A DNA stretch of 64,000 bases from Pirellulaceae bacterium (GTDB lineage: Bacteria; Planctomycetota; Planctomycetia; Pirellulales; Pirellulaceae): contig JAHDXO010000049.1 in the NCBI GenBank assembly GCA_023382975.1, positions 1 through 64,000 of the forward strand. Reading direction: 5' to 3'. Made by a program: the position numbers and the translations under genes. Every line of letters begins with the position of its first letter. The first letter of the stretch is position 1. The notes beneath the pieces were generated by a model, which saw nothing but the letters and a program-made list of their open reading frames with translations, did no database searches and was not told the origin of the DNA. Shown one piece after another: positions 54,187 through 63,868 of the stretch.

Positions 54187-55172
54187 TCCGCGTCGGGATC
54201 CCCCGACAATACCTCGCATTCCGGCAGCGCTTGGCGCAAGCGTTCGGCCCCGGCCTCGGTCACGCCGGTGCGCGTCACGTGCAAGGTGCGGAGCGTCTTC
54301 AGCCCACTCAGGGGATCGACTCCCGCGTCGCTGACTGCCGTGCGGCCGAGATGCAGAAAACCGAGCTTTCCGAAATTGGCCAACTTGGACAACCCGGCAT
54401 CGGTCACCTTCGTGTTATCCAAGTTCAACGACGTCAAACCCGTCAGCGGTTGCAGAGCGTCCAACCCTTCGTCGGTGACGCCCGTGGTGTACAGGTTCAG
54501 ATCCGTCAGTTGCGGAAGCTTCGCCAAATGTACCAGCCCCGCGTCGCTGACCGCTGTCTTGCTGACGTTGACGCTGACCAGCGACGGACAAGCCGCCAAC
54601 CGCTCGAGCGCCGCATCCGTGATCTTGGTATCCGCCAGCCGCAGACGCTGCAATTTGGGCAGCGCCGCGATCGACTCGGCGGCTGCGTCCGTGACCGCCG
54701 TTCCCTCCAACAGAAGCTCTTCCAATCGCTGCGCCGCCGCGATCTGCCGCAGACCCTGGTCGGTGACTCCCGTCGCGTCCAGGCCCAGCGACACCAACCG
54801 CGGCAGGTTGACCAAGTGGACCAGGCACGCGTCGCCCACCGGACAGCGAGTCAACTTGACACTCTTCAGAAACGACTGTCCGGCCAGTCGTTCGAGATCC
54901 GCGTCGGCGATCTTCGCGTCCGTGAAATCGACGAGCACCAATTGCCCCTGGCCATCCAGCCGCGACTTCCCGCCCGCCTGCTCGATCCAGGCGACTAATT
55001 CGGCCGTCGCAGCGGTCGAATCCGTTTCCACCGCCGGCGGCGCATCGGTCGCCGTCTCGCCTCCCACGGGCGCAACGGCCGGCGCTTCACTCGGCGAAGT
55101 GCCGTCGCGCGGCCCGCACCCCGCCAGCCCGACGAACAACAGACTCAGCCACAACCCCGTTCGAACGCACAT
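54177..55172 (-). CDS. Leucine-rich-repeat lipoprotein
   Basis: A 331-residue lipoprotein from ATG 55172 (GGGAGGG 7 bases upstream). The signal and lipobox (LWLSLLFVGLAGC) lie at about residues 4-19. A Pro/Ala/Thr-rich linker follows, then about ten LRR units with LxxLxLxxTxVTDxGLxxL pattern, such as LVSLGLDATGVTDQGLRQIA and LTDLNLYTTGVTDEGLDALQP. LRRs form protein-binding solenoids; such lipoproteins are plentiful in planctomycetes. Regulation by the neighbouring NtrC-type gene is not shown; the genes are convergent. Confidence 0.9.
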   Translation of the reverse strand: MCVRTGLWLSLLFVGLAGCGPRDGTSPSEAPAVAPVGGETATDAPPAVETDSTAATAELVAWIEQAGGKSRLDGQGQLVLVDFTDAKIADADLERLAGQSFLKSVKLTRCPVGDACLVHLVNLPRLVSLGLDATGVTDQGLRQIAAAQRLEELLLEGTAVTDAAAESIAALPKLQRLRLADTKITDAALERLAACPSLVSVNVSKTAVSDAGLVHLAKLPQLTDLNLYTTGVTDEGLDALQPLTGLTSLNLDNTKVTDAGLSKLANFGKLGFLHLGRTAVSDAGVDPLSGLKTLRTLHVTRTGVTEAGAERLRQALPECEVLSGDPDADQQ

Positions 55173-55379
55173 GCCAATCCCTCCCCACCCCGTCTCCGAA
55201 TTCGCGGGAACTCGGACAGCTCGCCACACAATTCCAAGAATCGCTCAATTCCTCCACCTCAACACATTCCCGAACCCGAGATCGATTGTCAATCCATCCC
55301 GCGGGTTTCGGTTGCAGGGCTGCGCGCGGAGCATCCGCGAATCCTCTCGGTGCTCCGCACAGATCAACCTAACGTCGCC

Positions 55380-55402
55380 CACAGGCTGGCAGCCTATGCT
55401 AC
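55380..55402. repeat. GTAG-headed REP-like element, CAGGCTGGCAGCC class
   Basis: On the minus strand the element reads GTAGCATAGGCTGCCAGCCTGTG, i.e. GTAG plus a palindrome with one mismatch. It lies just after the stop of the downstream Gfo/Idh/MocA gene (55421) and matches 18947-18969. Confidence 0.7.
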
Positions 55403-55420
55403 GGGAGCTGCGGCGTTCGA

Positions 55421-56827
55421 TTACGCCAGGTCGGGCAGTTCGTAGCCTGGGCGGCGGGGGCGGCTTAGGTGTTGGTTGGCTTCGTCGCAGTTGGTGAAGC
55501 GCTCGGCGACGGCATCCCATTTCAGGCGTTGGCCGACCAAGCCGACGTCACGGACGATGTTGACCAAGTAGCACAGAGTCGTCGCGCGCTGGCCGATTTC
55601 GATGTCGGCCGTACAACGCTGGCGACTCTTGATGCAGTCAATCCAGTTTTCGATGTGGTACGCCGTCTCGGGCCGCTGGTTCGGGCCGGGGTTGTCCGAC
55701 GACCGGACCAGTTCCGGGGGATTGCTGGCCAGCTTGTTGCGGTTGATCTCGATCTTGCCGTTCTCGCCTACGAAGATCGCGCCCAGGCCGGGACCGCTGT
55801 CGCCGTCCAAGTGCAGCCGCAGCTCGGTGCCGCTGGCGAACCACATCCGCATCCTGGCCCGCGGGCCGCTCAGTTTCGCCATGCGGTGGTAGTCCACGCC
55901 CGTGTCGATGTCGCCCGTCTCGCCGAGTTGCACGCCGCCGACCGTCTCGCCGCTCGCGAAGCGGCCCGTTTCGCGATCCGCGACCGGTTCTTCCAGCAGA
56001 ATCTCGACCGGTCCCGTGTCGTCGGTGCCCAGCGCCCGGTTGATCTGGTCGTAGCTGTGCGTGCCCCAGCCGGTGACGCCGAAGCACAGTCCGCCGCCGT
56101 CGTAGTCCCACCAGCGAGCCCAACCGCGGTGCAGGGCGGATTCGTACGGCCGCAACTCCGCTTGGTTCGTCCACAAATCCCACCACTTGTCGACGGGGCC
56201 TTGGACGTCGGCCGACGAAGTCTTCGTCCAGCGGAAGGGGCCGACGAAGTTCGGCGCCAGGACAGTGCGGATCGGGCCGATCGCGCCGTTCTTGACCAAG
56301 TCGCTGGCCCAGTTGTTGATCGGCATCGACCGCTGCTGCGTGCCGACTTGCGTGACGCAGTTGTAGCGCCGCGCCGCGTTGACCATTGCCCGCCCCTCGG
56401 CGATCGTCAGACTCATGGGCTTTTCAATATACGTGTCCACGCCCATCTGCATGGCGAGGATGGTGATCCAGGCGCGGGCATGAGTGGTCGTTTCCACCAT
56501 CACCGCATCCAGCCGCTCTTGCTCGATCATTTTACGGAAGTCGTCGTACACGCCCCAAGGCTGGCCGCCGGACATGTCCTTGGCAAACTGCTCGGCCCGT
56601 GCCAGTTCCAAGTCGCAGGCGGCCACGACCTTGAACCCTTTGACATCGGCGGCTTCGCGAATGCAGCGGGCTCGCCCCCCGCAACCGATCACGCCCACCC
56701 GCACCGACTCGCTGGGCGGCGCAGCTCCATCGCGGCCTAGCACGCCCGCGGGAACAAACACCGGCAGTGCGAGCGCCGCCGCGCTGGTCTTGAGCATCTC
56801 GCGCCGAGTCCATTGGTTACGCTTCAT
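55421..56827 (-). CDS. Tat-exported Gfo/Idh/MocA-family oxidoreductase
   Basis: A 468-residue NAD(P)-dependent oxidoreductase-like protein. ATG 56827 is chosen because the twin-arginine signal (TRREMLKTSAAALALPVF) lies right behind it. The Rossmann region has VRVGVIGCGGRARCIREA, then acidic residues in VVACDLELARAEQF. The EKPMSLTIAEGRAMVNAA motif is the family's catalytic EKP segment. Later features are DKWWDLWTNQAELRP and the C-terminal Gfo/Idh/MocA fold. Sugar substrates are unknown; exported members with bound cofactor are common in planctomycetes. It is divergent from the DUF1559 gene. Confidence 0.9.
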   Translation of the reverse strand: MKRNQWTRREMLKTSAAALALPVFVPAGVLGRDGAAPPSESVRVGVIGCGGRARCIREAADVKGFKVVAACDLELARAEQFAKDMSGGQPWGVYDDFRKMIEQERLDAVMVETTTHARAWITILAMQMGVDTYIEKPMSLTIAEGRAMVNAARRYNCVTQVGTQQRSMPINNWASDLVKNGAIGPIRTVLAPNFVGPFRWTKTSSADVQGPVDKWWDLWTNQAELRPYESALHRGWARWWDYDGGGLCFGVTGWGTHSYDQINRALGTDDTGPVEILLEEPVADRETGRFASGETVGGVQLGETGDIDTGVDYHRMAKLSGPRARMRMWFASGTELRLHLDGDSGPGLGAIFVGENGKIEINRNKLASNPPELVRSSDNPGPNQRPETAYHIENWIDCIKSRQRCTADIEIGQRATTLCYLVNIVRDVGLVGQRLKWDAVAERFTNCDEANQHLSRPRRPGYELPDLA

Positions 56828-57224
56828 CGCAGGATCCCCCATAAGCTGAAGTACGTTCGAGTCCATAAGCGAAATCGGTTGCCCGACTCCCAAAGTGTCA
56901 GCACTTTCGGGTGTGTATGTCAAGACGGTCGAAAAGGGGATTGGATGTGTGCTGATGCTTTCAGTCGTCAGGCCAAAATCCTCCAGAATTGTCAATGAAC
57001 TCGGCATTCTCATGCTTTGACCGTGTGACTCAGCGGCAAGAAAGGCCGCTATTTTGAGCTGTCGGATCAACAATCGACGATCTGAGCTTTGCTAGGCGAA
57101 TGCCTTCAACTATAGTGGCTGCATACGATTCATCCTCTTCCGGAGTCGGTGTTTTTTCGGAAGTGCATTCAGCGTTTGAATGTCCGATTTCTGTTTTCTC
57201 TTGCATCCTTTTGAGGGACCTGCC
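56828..57224. other. Divergent intergenic region, no feature seen
   Basis: About 400 bases separate the divergent oxidoreductase and DUF1559 genes. They are relatively AT-rich and should hold both promoters. No clear motif or RNA gene was found. Confidence 0.5.
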
Positions 57225-58208
57225 ATGACAGACGGTTGTTCGACTCGACGAGGTTTCACGCTCGTCGAACTGCTGGTCGTGATTGCAATTATCGGAATTT
57301 TGGTGGCACTCTTGCTGCCAGCCATTCAAGCGGCCCGCGAGGCGGCACGTCGCACCCAGTGCGTGAACAATATGAAGCAGATGGGGATCGCGCTTCACAA
57401 CTACCACGACACTTACCGCAAATTTCCGTTGGGTTCGTACAATCTTCGCGAGGCATGGCCGTCGAGCGGTTCGAACTGGCGGGCGTTGATTCTGCCGTTC
57501 ATGGAACAGTCCACGATCCATGAACAGTTGACATTCTCGGCGAATCCCGCGGTGCATTTCATGGGGAGTAATGCGGCGGGCGCAGTTCCGCTGGCGGGCA
57601 ATGAAGTATTGAAAGGACTGGTCCTGCCGGCCTATCGTTGTCCTTCGACGGTAATTCCCGAAATCGGCGGTCACAACAACACGGACGCGATGAATGTCTG
57701 CTATGTGGGAGTCCAAGGCGCGGCTCGCCCGATTCCGGGGTCGAATCCGGACGCTGGCACTCGCGACTGCAATCATGGTTGGTCGTGCAACAACGGACTG
57801 CTCGTCGCCAACCAAGCCTTCGGATTGCAGCAAGCGACCGATGGCACCGCCAACACGCTGCTGGTCGCCGAGCAGTCCGCGTTGGTGGGGATGTCGAACC
57901 TGACATCGAATTACTACGGGGCTTGGTATGGAAGCCGACATCCGCGGCCGCTGGACGATCCGAACTGCGGGGATCTGTGGCAGACGGGAACCAGTTGCAT
58001 CCGCTTTGCGCCGAACTCGAAGATCGTCCAGACCGGGGCGACCGAGGCGATGTACCGCAACAACACGCACTGGAATTCGCTGCATCCCGGCGGCATCAAC
58101 GTATTGGTGGCCGACGGCGCCGTGCGTTTCATCACCGACGATATCGATTTCGTCAACCTCAAGCGACTGGCCTGCCGTTACGACGGCGAACCGGTGGCCC
58201 AATTCTAA
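57225..58208 (+). CDS. DUF1559 pilin-like protein
   Basis: A 327-residue protein with a prepilin N-methylation leader: RRGFTLVELLVVIAIIGILVALLLPAIQAAREAARR, cleaved after Gly and with Glu at position +5. This is followed by the DUF1559 core (VNNMKQMGIALHNYHDTYRKFPLGS) and the C-terminal signature HWNSLHPGGINVLVADGAVRFITDDIDF. ATG 57225 has GAGGGA upstream. DUF1559 proteins are numerous in planctomycetes, probably forming type-II/IV-pilus-like surface fibres. A small lipoprotein gene follows 88 bases downstream on the same strand. Confidence 0.96.
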   Translation: MTDGCSTRRGFTLVELLVVIAIIGILVALLLPAIQAAREAARRTQCVNNMKQMGIALHNYHDTYRKFPLGSYNLREAWPSSGSNWRALILPFMEQSTIHEQLTFSANPAVHFMGSNAAGAVPLAGNEVLKGLVLPAYRCPSTVIPEIGGHNNTDAMNVCYVGVQGAARPIPGSNPDAGTRDCNHGWSCNNGLLVANQAFGLQQATDGTANTLLVAEQSALVGMSNLTSNYYGAWYGSRHPRPLDDPNCGDLWQTGTSCIRFAPNSKIVQTGATEAMYRNNTHWNSLHPGGINVLVADGAVRFITDDIDFVNLKRLACRYDGEPVAQF

Positions 58209-58249
58209 TGAGGGCGGTCGAACCGCTTCCCACTTGCAATTCCTCCACC

Positions 58250-58269
58250 GAACGGAACCGATTCCGTTC
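58250..58269. repeat. Short hairpin, GAACGGAA class
   Basis: Arms GAACGGAA (58250-58257) and TTCCGTTC (58262-58269) around CCGA, between the DUF1559 and lipoprotein genes. It shares GGAACGGAAT with the palindrome at 36573-36596. Confidence 0.5.
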
Positions 58270-58296
58270 CACGCCGAACGACAGAAGGGACTTGGT

Positions 58297-58716
58297 ATGA
58301 CTGATTCAGGTACGCCTTTATACCTCTCGCTTTCGCGAAGCGGTCTGCTTTTCATGTTGTTGCTGGTGCTCGCTGCTGGGTGCGGCAAGTCGAAGCCGGT
58401 CGGCACCGTGGAAGGCACCGTCACACTCAACGGGACGCCCTACTCCGAGGCCGCGGTGATCTTTCTGAGCCTGACGACGGGCCAGGGCGGCACGGCGGAT
58501 ATTCAGGCCGACGGCAAGTTCAAGATCATCGACCCGTTGCCGGTGGACACCTACCGAGTGTACTTGGCCCCAAAGTTGGCCGCTCCGACGGGACAAGCCC
58601 AGCCGGTTCGCATCGATCAATCGGTCCCGGACAAGTACTGGAACGAAGCCGCTACCGATATCTCGATCGACGTCGCCGAGGGCAAGAACACGGTCGAGGT
58701 CAAGCTGGAGAAGTAA
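58297..58716 (+). CDS. Small lipoprotein with a transthyretin-like fold
   Basis: A 139-residue lipoprotein from ATG 58297 (AGAAGGGA about 8 bases upstream). The signal ends at the lipobox LVLAAGCGKSK (Cys about residue 28). The rest is a beta-rich region beginning VGTVEGTVTLNGTPYSEAAVIFLSLTTGQGGTADIQADGKFKI, with the GTVTLNG..P pattern of carboxypeptidase-regulatory-like (transthyretin-type) domains that accompany DUF1559 genes in planctomycetes. Function is probably structural, in the same surface assembly. Confidence 0.88.
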   Translation: MTDSGTPLYLSLSRSGLLFMLLLVLAAGCGKSKPVGTVEGTVTLNGTPYSEAAVIFLSLTTGQGGTADIQADGKFKIIDPLPVDTYRVYLAPKLAAPTGQAQPVRIDQSVPDKYWNEAATDISIDVAEGKNTVEVKLEK

Positions 58717-58734
58717 CGCGATCCGAGGATGGGG

Positions 58735-58754
58735 AAGGGGCGTTTCCGCCCCTT
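58735..58754 (+). terminator. Likely terminator after the DUF1559/lipoprotein pair
   Basis: Stem AAGGGGCG-TTTC-CGCCCCTT (58735-58754), followed by another hairpin CCCGTGC-TTTG-GCACGGG (58777-58794). The T-tract is weak, but the position, 18 bases after the stop, fits termination; the second hairpin would serve the convergent gene. Confidence 0.6.
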
Positions 58755-58828
58755 GTTCCGCCGCAGTTGGTTTCGGCCCGTGCTTTGGCACGGGTTATCG
58801 TTTGGTGGCTGGCCTGATCCGCGTCTGT

Positions 58829-60118
58829 TCAGATCGGGTACTGCCACGGCGCACGGTACTCGCGGCGCAGCAGCCGGTTGGCTTCGTCGTCGCCGACGAC
58901 CTGTTCGTTCTCGCCGTCCCAGCGCAAGCTGCGACCCAGTTTCATCGACAACATGGCCAGCAGACTCATGCTGGTCGAGCGATGGCCGTGTTCGATGTCG
59001 CAGACGGGGCGTTCGCCAGACTTGATGCACTTCAGGAAATCGGCCCACAGTTCCGGGATGTTCTGCGAATCGGGCTGATGCAATTGGGGCGGGACGTTTT
59101 CCGGTTCCTTACCGCTGGCCGGATAGAACGTTGTGCCGTCGCGCCAGCCGATGTGCAGCGTGCCGCCAGCCCCGTAGAAATAGACGCCGACGGGGTGCTT
59201 TTCCGCATAGTTGGCCGCGTACCGGCGATGTTCCCAGACCGCCGTGAACGAATCGAACTCGAAGTGGGCCACCTGCGTATCCGGCGCGTCGGCGTTGTCC
59301 TGCCGGAACCACTTGGCGCCGGTCGACGACACGGTCTTCGGCCACTGCTCTTCGCTCCACCACAGGATCTGGTCCATCCAGTGAATTCCCCAGTCGCCCA
59401 GGGTTCCGTTGGCGTAGTCCAGGAAGTGGCGGAAGCCCCGCGGATGAATGGCCGGATTGTACGGGCACAACGGCGCCGGCCCGCACCATAGATCCCAGTC
59501 CAGTCCCTCGGGCGGTTCTTGATCGGGCGTCGGCGAACCCGGTCCGCCGCCGGAATGGACGAAGGCGCGGATCATGTTGACCCGGCCCAGTTTGCCGTCG
59601 CGCAGAAACTGCATGGCCCATTGATTATGAGGCGACACGCGGCGGTGCGTGCCGACTTGAACGACGCGCTCGTTTGCCCGGGCCGCATTGACCATGGCGC
59701 GCCCTTCCAGCACCGTGTGGCCGACGGGTTTTTCGACGTACACATGTGCGCCCGCGTTGCAGGCCGCGATGGTTTGCAGCGGATGCCAGTGGTCCGGCGT
59801 GCCGACGATCACGATCTCCGGCTTCTGTTCCTCGAGCAGTTCGCGGTAATCCTTGTACTTCTTCGGCAGGCTGCCGGTCATCTGCTCGACTTCCGTGGCC
59901 GCTTTGTCCAGCGCCCCGCGGTCGACGTCGCACAGCGCGACCGCCTCGGACTCGCCGGCCGCCAGCGCGGTCCGCAGGATGTTCATGCCCCACCACCCGC
60001 TGCCGATCAACGCGGTGCGGTACTTCTTGCTCTTGTCCGCGCCGTGGATAGCCGGTGCGGCAAAGGCCACGCTGGCGGCGGCACTCGTCTTCAAAAAGCT
60101 ACGACGGTTCACGCTCAT
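58829..60118 (-). CDS. Second Tat-exported Gfo/Idh/MocA-family oxidoreductase
   Basis: A 429-residue protein with a twin-arginine leader (NRRSFLKTSAAASVAFAAPAIHG). The Rossmann motif is YRTALIGSGWWGMNILRTALAAG, and the catalytic-region motif is HVYVEKPVGHTVLEGRAMVNAA. Later comes GTLGDWGIHWMDQILWW, including the family's active-site His. ATG 60118 has GGAG 9 bases upstream. It follows the sulfatase gene by 29 bases on the same strand, suggesting an operon for processing sulfated sugars. It is not a close duplicate of the oxidoreductase at 55421. Confidence 0.93.
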   Translation of the reverse strand: MSVNRRSFLKTSAAASVAFAAPAIHGADKSKKYRTALIGSGWWGMNILRTALAAGESEAVALCDVDRGALDKAATEVEQMTGSLPKKYKDYRELLEEQKPEIVIVGTPDHWHPLQTIAACNAGAHVYVEKPVGHTVLEGRAMVNAARANERVVQVGTHRRVSPHNQWAMQFLRDGKLGRVNMIRAFVHSGGGPGSPTPDQEPPEGLDWDLWCGPAPLCPYNPAIHPRGFRHFLDYANGTLGDWGIHWMDQILWWSEEQWPKTVSSTGAKWFRQDNADAPDTQVAHFEFDSFTAVWEHRRYAANYAEKHPVGVYFYGAGGTLHIGWRDGTTFYPASGKEPENVPPQLHQPDSQNIPELWADFLKCIKSGERPVCDIEHGHRSTSMSLLAMLSMKLGRSLRWDGENEQVVGDDEANRLLRREYRAPWQYPI

Positions 60119-60146
60119 GATCGATCTCCGGAAAAAAGGGGGTCCG

Positions 60147-61667
60147 CTACTCGTAATCCCATTTCATGATCCACGGGTCGTTGGTCGTCCGCTGAAACTG
60201 TTTCAGCTTCGCCTTCAGTCGCCCGAGCGTCTCGGCGTGCTGCGGGTCGTCGGCCAGATTCCGTCCCTCGTGCGGATCGTTCTGAACATCATACAACTCG
60301 AACGCGGGACGGTGGACATACCTCGCCACCGTCTTCTGGCCGTACGGCGCATCCGGCCCCAAGGCCCATTGGGCCTGCCAGGTCGGCGCGGCCCATAGAT
60401 CCGACGCGAACGGGAACGGAAGTGGATGGGCGATGTTCCAGATCAGCTTCCACTGCCGCTCGCGCACGACTCGCATCGGGTAATACATCTGGATTTCGTG
60501 GAACGTGTGCGAGGCGTAGACAGTGTCCCAGCCTGCCGCGTCGGCTTGATCGAGAATCGGCAAGAACGAGCGGCCGTGCAGATCGCCCGCCTTCGTGTCG
60601 CCCGTGTTCTGCGGATCGGTGCGGATCTGGTTGGCCGGGATGCGGCCGAGAACTTCCTGCTTGACTCGCCTGCTCTCCGGATCGAGCGCTCCGGCGTAGT
60701 CTAGGATCGTCGGCGTCAAGTCCACCCAACTGACCATCGCCCGGTGGACGACGCCTCGGCCCAGGCCGTTGGGATGGCGGACCAGCAGGGGCGAGACCAT
60801 GCCGCCCTCGTACAGCGTCGTCTTGGCGCCCGGCATCGCGATGCCGTGGTCGGAGATGTAGATCACCAGCGTCTCGTCCCAGACGTCGGCATCCTTCAGC
60901 ACCTGGACCAATCGCCCAACGCCTTGATCGATCCGCGAGATCGATTGGTAGTATTGCGCCAGCTCCGCGCGGCACGCCGGCGTGTCGGGCAGAAACCCGG
61001 GAACGATGACGTCGGCTGGATCGTAGACCACTTCGGTGATGCCGGGGTGACTCTTCCCCGGCGCGGGGTTGCCGAACCGGTCGGGGCGGTGCGGCAACTC
61101 GTTTGCGGTGCCGCCGCCGCGGTGCGGATCCGAAACGCAGAAATACAGGAAGAACGGTTGGTCCGATTTCTCGCTGATGAATTCGCGGCAATTCTCGGCC
61201 ATGACTACTCCGTTGCGCTCCGGCCCGGGGATTTTGCGTTCGAATTGGTACACGGGCTCGGGAGCGACGTGGTACTTGCCGCAACGGGCCGTGCGGTAGC
61301 CGGCGTGGGTCAGATAGACAGGCAGCGAAGCCAGATTGTCGTACGAGCTGAACTTGTGGAAGTGATGTTGGTGGCCGTACTGTCCGTTGGCGTGATTGTG
61401 CAAGCCGGAGAGGATCACCGAGCGGCTGGCCGAACAACTGGCCGTTGTGCAAAACGCATGGACGAACCGCGTTCCCTCGGCCGCCAAGGCATCCAGATTG
61501 GGCGTCTTGAGCACCGGATTCCCGTAGCAGCCCATGTCGGGCGAATGGTCGTCCGCGACGACCAAGACCACGTTCTTTCCGGCCGCATTCGCTGGTGACG
61601 GCACACCCGACCAGCACACAACCACACCGAAAATCAGGGCCGCCACCGCTCGGAAACCGTCTCTCAT
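60147..61667 (-). CDS. Exported formylglycine-dependent sulfatase
   Basis: A 506-residue type I sulfatase. The signal peptide (about 1-28: VAALIFGVVVCWSGVPSPANA) is followed by NVVLVVADDHSPDMGCYGN with metal-binding Asp39/40. The active-site motif is C78SASR82, Cys being oxidised to formylglycine by an FGE. Other landmarks are GYRTARCGKYHV and ETLVIYISDHGIAMPGAKTTLYEGG with the second Asp-His metal site. ATG 61667 has AGGAG 8 bases upstream. The sulfated substrate is unknown; it is probably a polysaccharide. It is the first gene of a pair with the downstream oxidoreductase. Confidence 0.95.
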   Translation of the reverse strand: MRDGFRAVAALIFGVVVCWSGVPSPANAAGKNVVLVVADDHSPDMGCYGNPVLKTPNLDALAAEGTRFVHAFCTTASCSASRSVILSGLHNHANGQYGHQHHFHKFSSYDNLASLPVYLTHAGYRTARCGKYHVAPEPVYQFERKIPGPERNGVVMAENCREFISEKSDQPFFLYFCVSDPHRGGGTANELPHRPDRFGNPAPGKSHPGITEVVYDPADVIVPGFLPDTPACRAELAQYYQSISRIDQGVGRLVQVLKDADVWDETLVIYISDHGIAMPGAKTTLYEGGMVSPLLVRHPNGLGRGVVHRAMVSWVDLTPTILDYAGALDPESRRVKQEVLGRIPANQIRTDPQNTGDTKAGDLHGRSFLPILDQADAAGWDTVYASHTFHEIQMYYPMRVVRERQWKLIWNIAHPLPFPFASDLWAAPTWQAQWALGPDAPYGQKTVARYVHRPAFELYDVQNDPHEGRNLADDPQHAETLGRLKAKLKQFQRTTNDPWIMKWDYE

Positions 61668-62047
61668 CGCAAAACTCCTGGATCAAACGTCTCGTGATTT
61701 TGTGCCCGAACGATGCTCCGTGCCCCGGCTTTGCCATCCGTTCTATTTCGCAAGTTGCGAGTTAAACACGGCCAAGCGCGGAAGGCAACCCCTCGGTCGC
61801 GGAAGAAGACCGCGGGACACCGCAGCATGGGCGTTGCCGATCGCTTGCCGATTCAGGGCCAGGGAATCCTTGATCGGGCAATACCGCAGGCGTTCGATCT
61901 CCGGGTCGGTGGTTGGTCCTTCCGTTCCACCGTTCCAATCGAAGTTGTCAAATGACTCCTGACACTTTTTTCTCGGCCGTTACCAAGCGCGAAACCTTCG
62001 TGGCAGGTGACGAAATAAGCGTAGATGGCGGACAGGGCAGGTTGCCT
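61668..62047. other. Intergenic region, no feature seen
   Basis: About 380 bases between the sulfatase start and the acetate kinase remnant. The sulfatase promoter should be here; no motif could be assigned, and no RNA gene is evident. Confidence 0.5.
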
Positions 62048-63254
62048 TTATGCATTGGTCTGCGATGTTGTGACCGAGCGGATGACAGCCAGGGTAGGGG
62101 AGGCGATTATGGCCTATTCGTCGGTCGGAATCACCCACACCGATGGTGTATGTCCCTCGGGAGACATGCATCCGTTTCCACGCTGGTTGGCGTCGGGGTC
62201 GATGGAGACACCCAGCCACGCGAGGCCCTCGCAGATCCGCTGGCGGATCAACGGGGAATTCTCGCCAATGCCTGCAGTGAAGTCGAGCCCATCCAAGCCG
62301 CCCAACAGCGCAGTCAGCGAGCCAATTTCGCGGATCACGCGATACACGAAAAACTCGATCGCCTCGGCCGCCAGCGGGCAATCGCTCGCCAGCAACGCGC
62401 GCACGTCGTTGCTGACGCCCGAGATTCCCAGCAGCCCGGATTGCTTGTAGAGAAGGTCGTCGATGCGGTCGGCGTTCAAGCCGTCCCGAAGCAGGAAGAG
62501 GATCGCGCCGGGATCGAGAGTACCGCAACGCGTGCCCATCGGCAGCCCATCCAGGGCCGAGAAGCTCATGGTGGTATCCACGCTTCGGCCGTCTCGCATG
62601 GCGGACAGGCTGGCGCCGCTGCCCAGGTGGGCGACAACGATCCGGCAGCCACAAAGGTTGGGAGCAAGGCAGCGCAAACGGTCGGCTATATACTCGCAGG
62701 ACAGCCCATGCCCCCAGCGGCGCGCGCCCCGGCGGAGTAGTTTATCGGGCAGGCCGAACCGTTCCATCACCCCGGGCGCTGCCGCGGTGAAATGCCGTAT
62801 CGAAGCAGGCGACCTGCGGCAGCTCCGGCGATAACCGGATCACCGCTTTGATGGCCCCCGGTTTGTGAGGCTGATGCGGCGGCATCAGAGGAATGCGTTG
62901 TCTGAGTTTCGCCATGACGGCGACATCAATCAGCGTCGGTTCGTTGAACCAGAGCCCTCCGTGAACCACGCGGTGCCCCTCGGCGAATGGCTCGCACTCC
63001 CCGGCGAAACCCTCGTAAGCCCAACGCGCCAGGTGCGTGAACGCATCCGCATACCCGAAGCTCCGCGTCGGGTCGCCGAGTGACAGATCCGCCAGCGTTC
63101 GCCCTTGCTCGTCCCTCGCCCTGAATTGCGCCTTCGCTTCCAGCCCTTCAATCGACTCGTGTGCCACGACGCCGAGATCCTGATCCGACAGGCCGAAGAT
63201 CGAGAACTTCAGCCTGGAGGAACCGGGGTTTAGCAGCAAAATGGCATCGATCAT
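62048..63254 (-). pseudogene. ackA: Acetate kinase, inactivated by a frameshift and an early stop
   Basis: From ATG 63254 (GGAGCG upstream) the protein starts with the ackA motif LLLNPGSSRLKFSIFG, where Arg replaces the usual third Ser of NxGSSSxK. The frame is good through VHGGLWFNEPTLID and VACFDTAFH. At about 62787-62790 the reading shifts: restoring an AC dinucleotide (CACC to CACACC) gives DTAFHTAAAPGVMERFGLP, matching the family. The second frame contains RRWGHGLSCEYIADRL, VVAHLGSGASLSAM and DFTAGIGENSPLIR. It ends at a TAG in VIPTDE, where relatives have TDEE and continue; the frame goes on after the stop to about 62048. So the gene carries two lesions. Confidence 0.88.
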
Positions 63255-63637
63255 GACACTCGCTCCATCTTGATAGGCCACCGCGGTAACCCCCGGTTGG
63301 CTTAAAGAAAGTGACGTTCACTGCGACGGTAAAGCAGGGAGCGTGTCGAAGACGTCCGTTGCGGCGATTCGTCTCAAGACCCTAGCTCCGGCAACGACTT
63401 CGGGATCGGTCGGGACGGGGCGGGCGGAACACCGCGGCCGGAGTGTCAACGCTGGCGCGCCGGCGGGCGCGCTGCGCGGGCCGAGAGATGCCGAGCTTTT
63501 TCATCTTCTGCTTATCTCAGAAGCAATCGCAAGAGAGCACGCCGGGCTGAAGTTCTGTGTACGGTACGTTGACGGTCCCCAAGAGACTTGCGATAATTCG
63601 ACGATTGATTGAGAGGGACTGTGGATTGGAGAGTACG
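63255..63637. other. Intergenic region, no feature seen
   Basis: About 380 bases between the divergent ackA pseudogene and the module at the window end. No gene, promoter or repeat was identified with confidence. Confidence 0.5.
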
Positions 63638-63868
63638 ATGGAGCCGACGGGTACACTTGGCGATCCATTTTACCGCGACGAGGTGCTTGCAGCTCGCGTC
63701 ATGACGCCGGAGGAGAAACTCTTGGCCGGTCCCCAGCTCTTTGACTTCGCCTGCCGGATTGCCCTGGATGGAATCCGCAATCAGTTCCCGGATGTCGACG
63801 AACAGCGCATGCGTCAGATCCTGGCCGAGCGGGTGGAATTGGGCCGCCGCCTGGAGAACACGAAGTGA
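63638..63868 (+). CDS. Small helical protein preceding a nucleotidyltransferase
   Basis: A 76-residue soluble protein from ATG 63638, with GGAGAG 5 bases upstream. It reads GDPFYRDEVLAARVMTPEEKLLAGPQLFDFACRIALDGIRNQFP and ends RQILAERVELGRRLENTK; helical throughout. Its stop overlaps the next start (GTGA), so the pair is translationally coupled. The size and order fit the small partner of a nucleotidyltransferase gene, in the style of toxin-antitoxin modules; no family is certain. Confidence 0.7.
   Translation: MEPTGTLGDPFYRDEVLAARVMTPEEKLLAGPQLFDFACRIALDGIRNQFPDVDEQRMRQILAERVELGRRLENTK

Noticed and set aside
62700..62800. Programmed frameshift in ackA
   Set aside because: No slippery heptamer or stimulatory structure is visible, and the missing AC dinucleotide plus a second premature stop fit mutation better.
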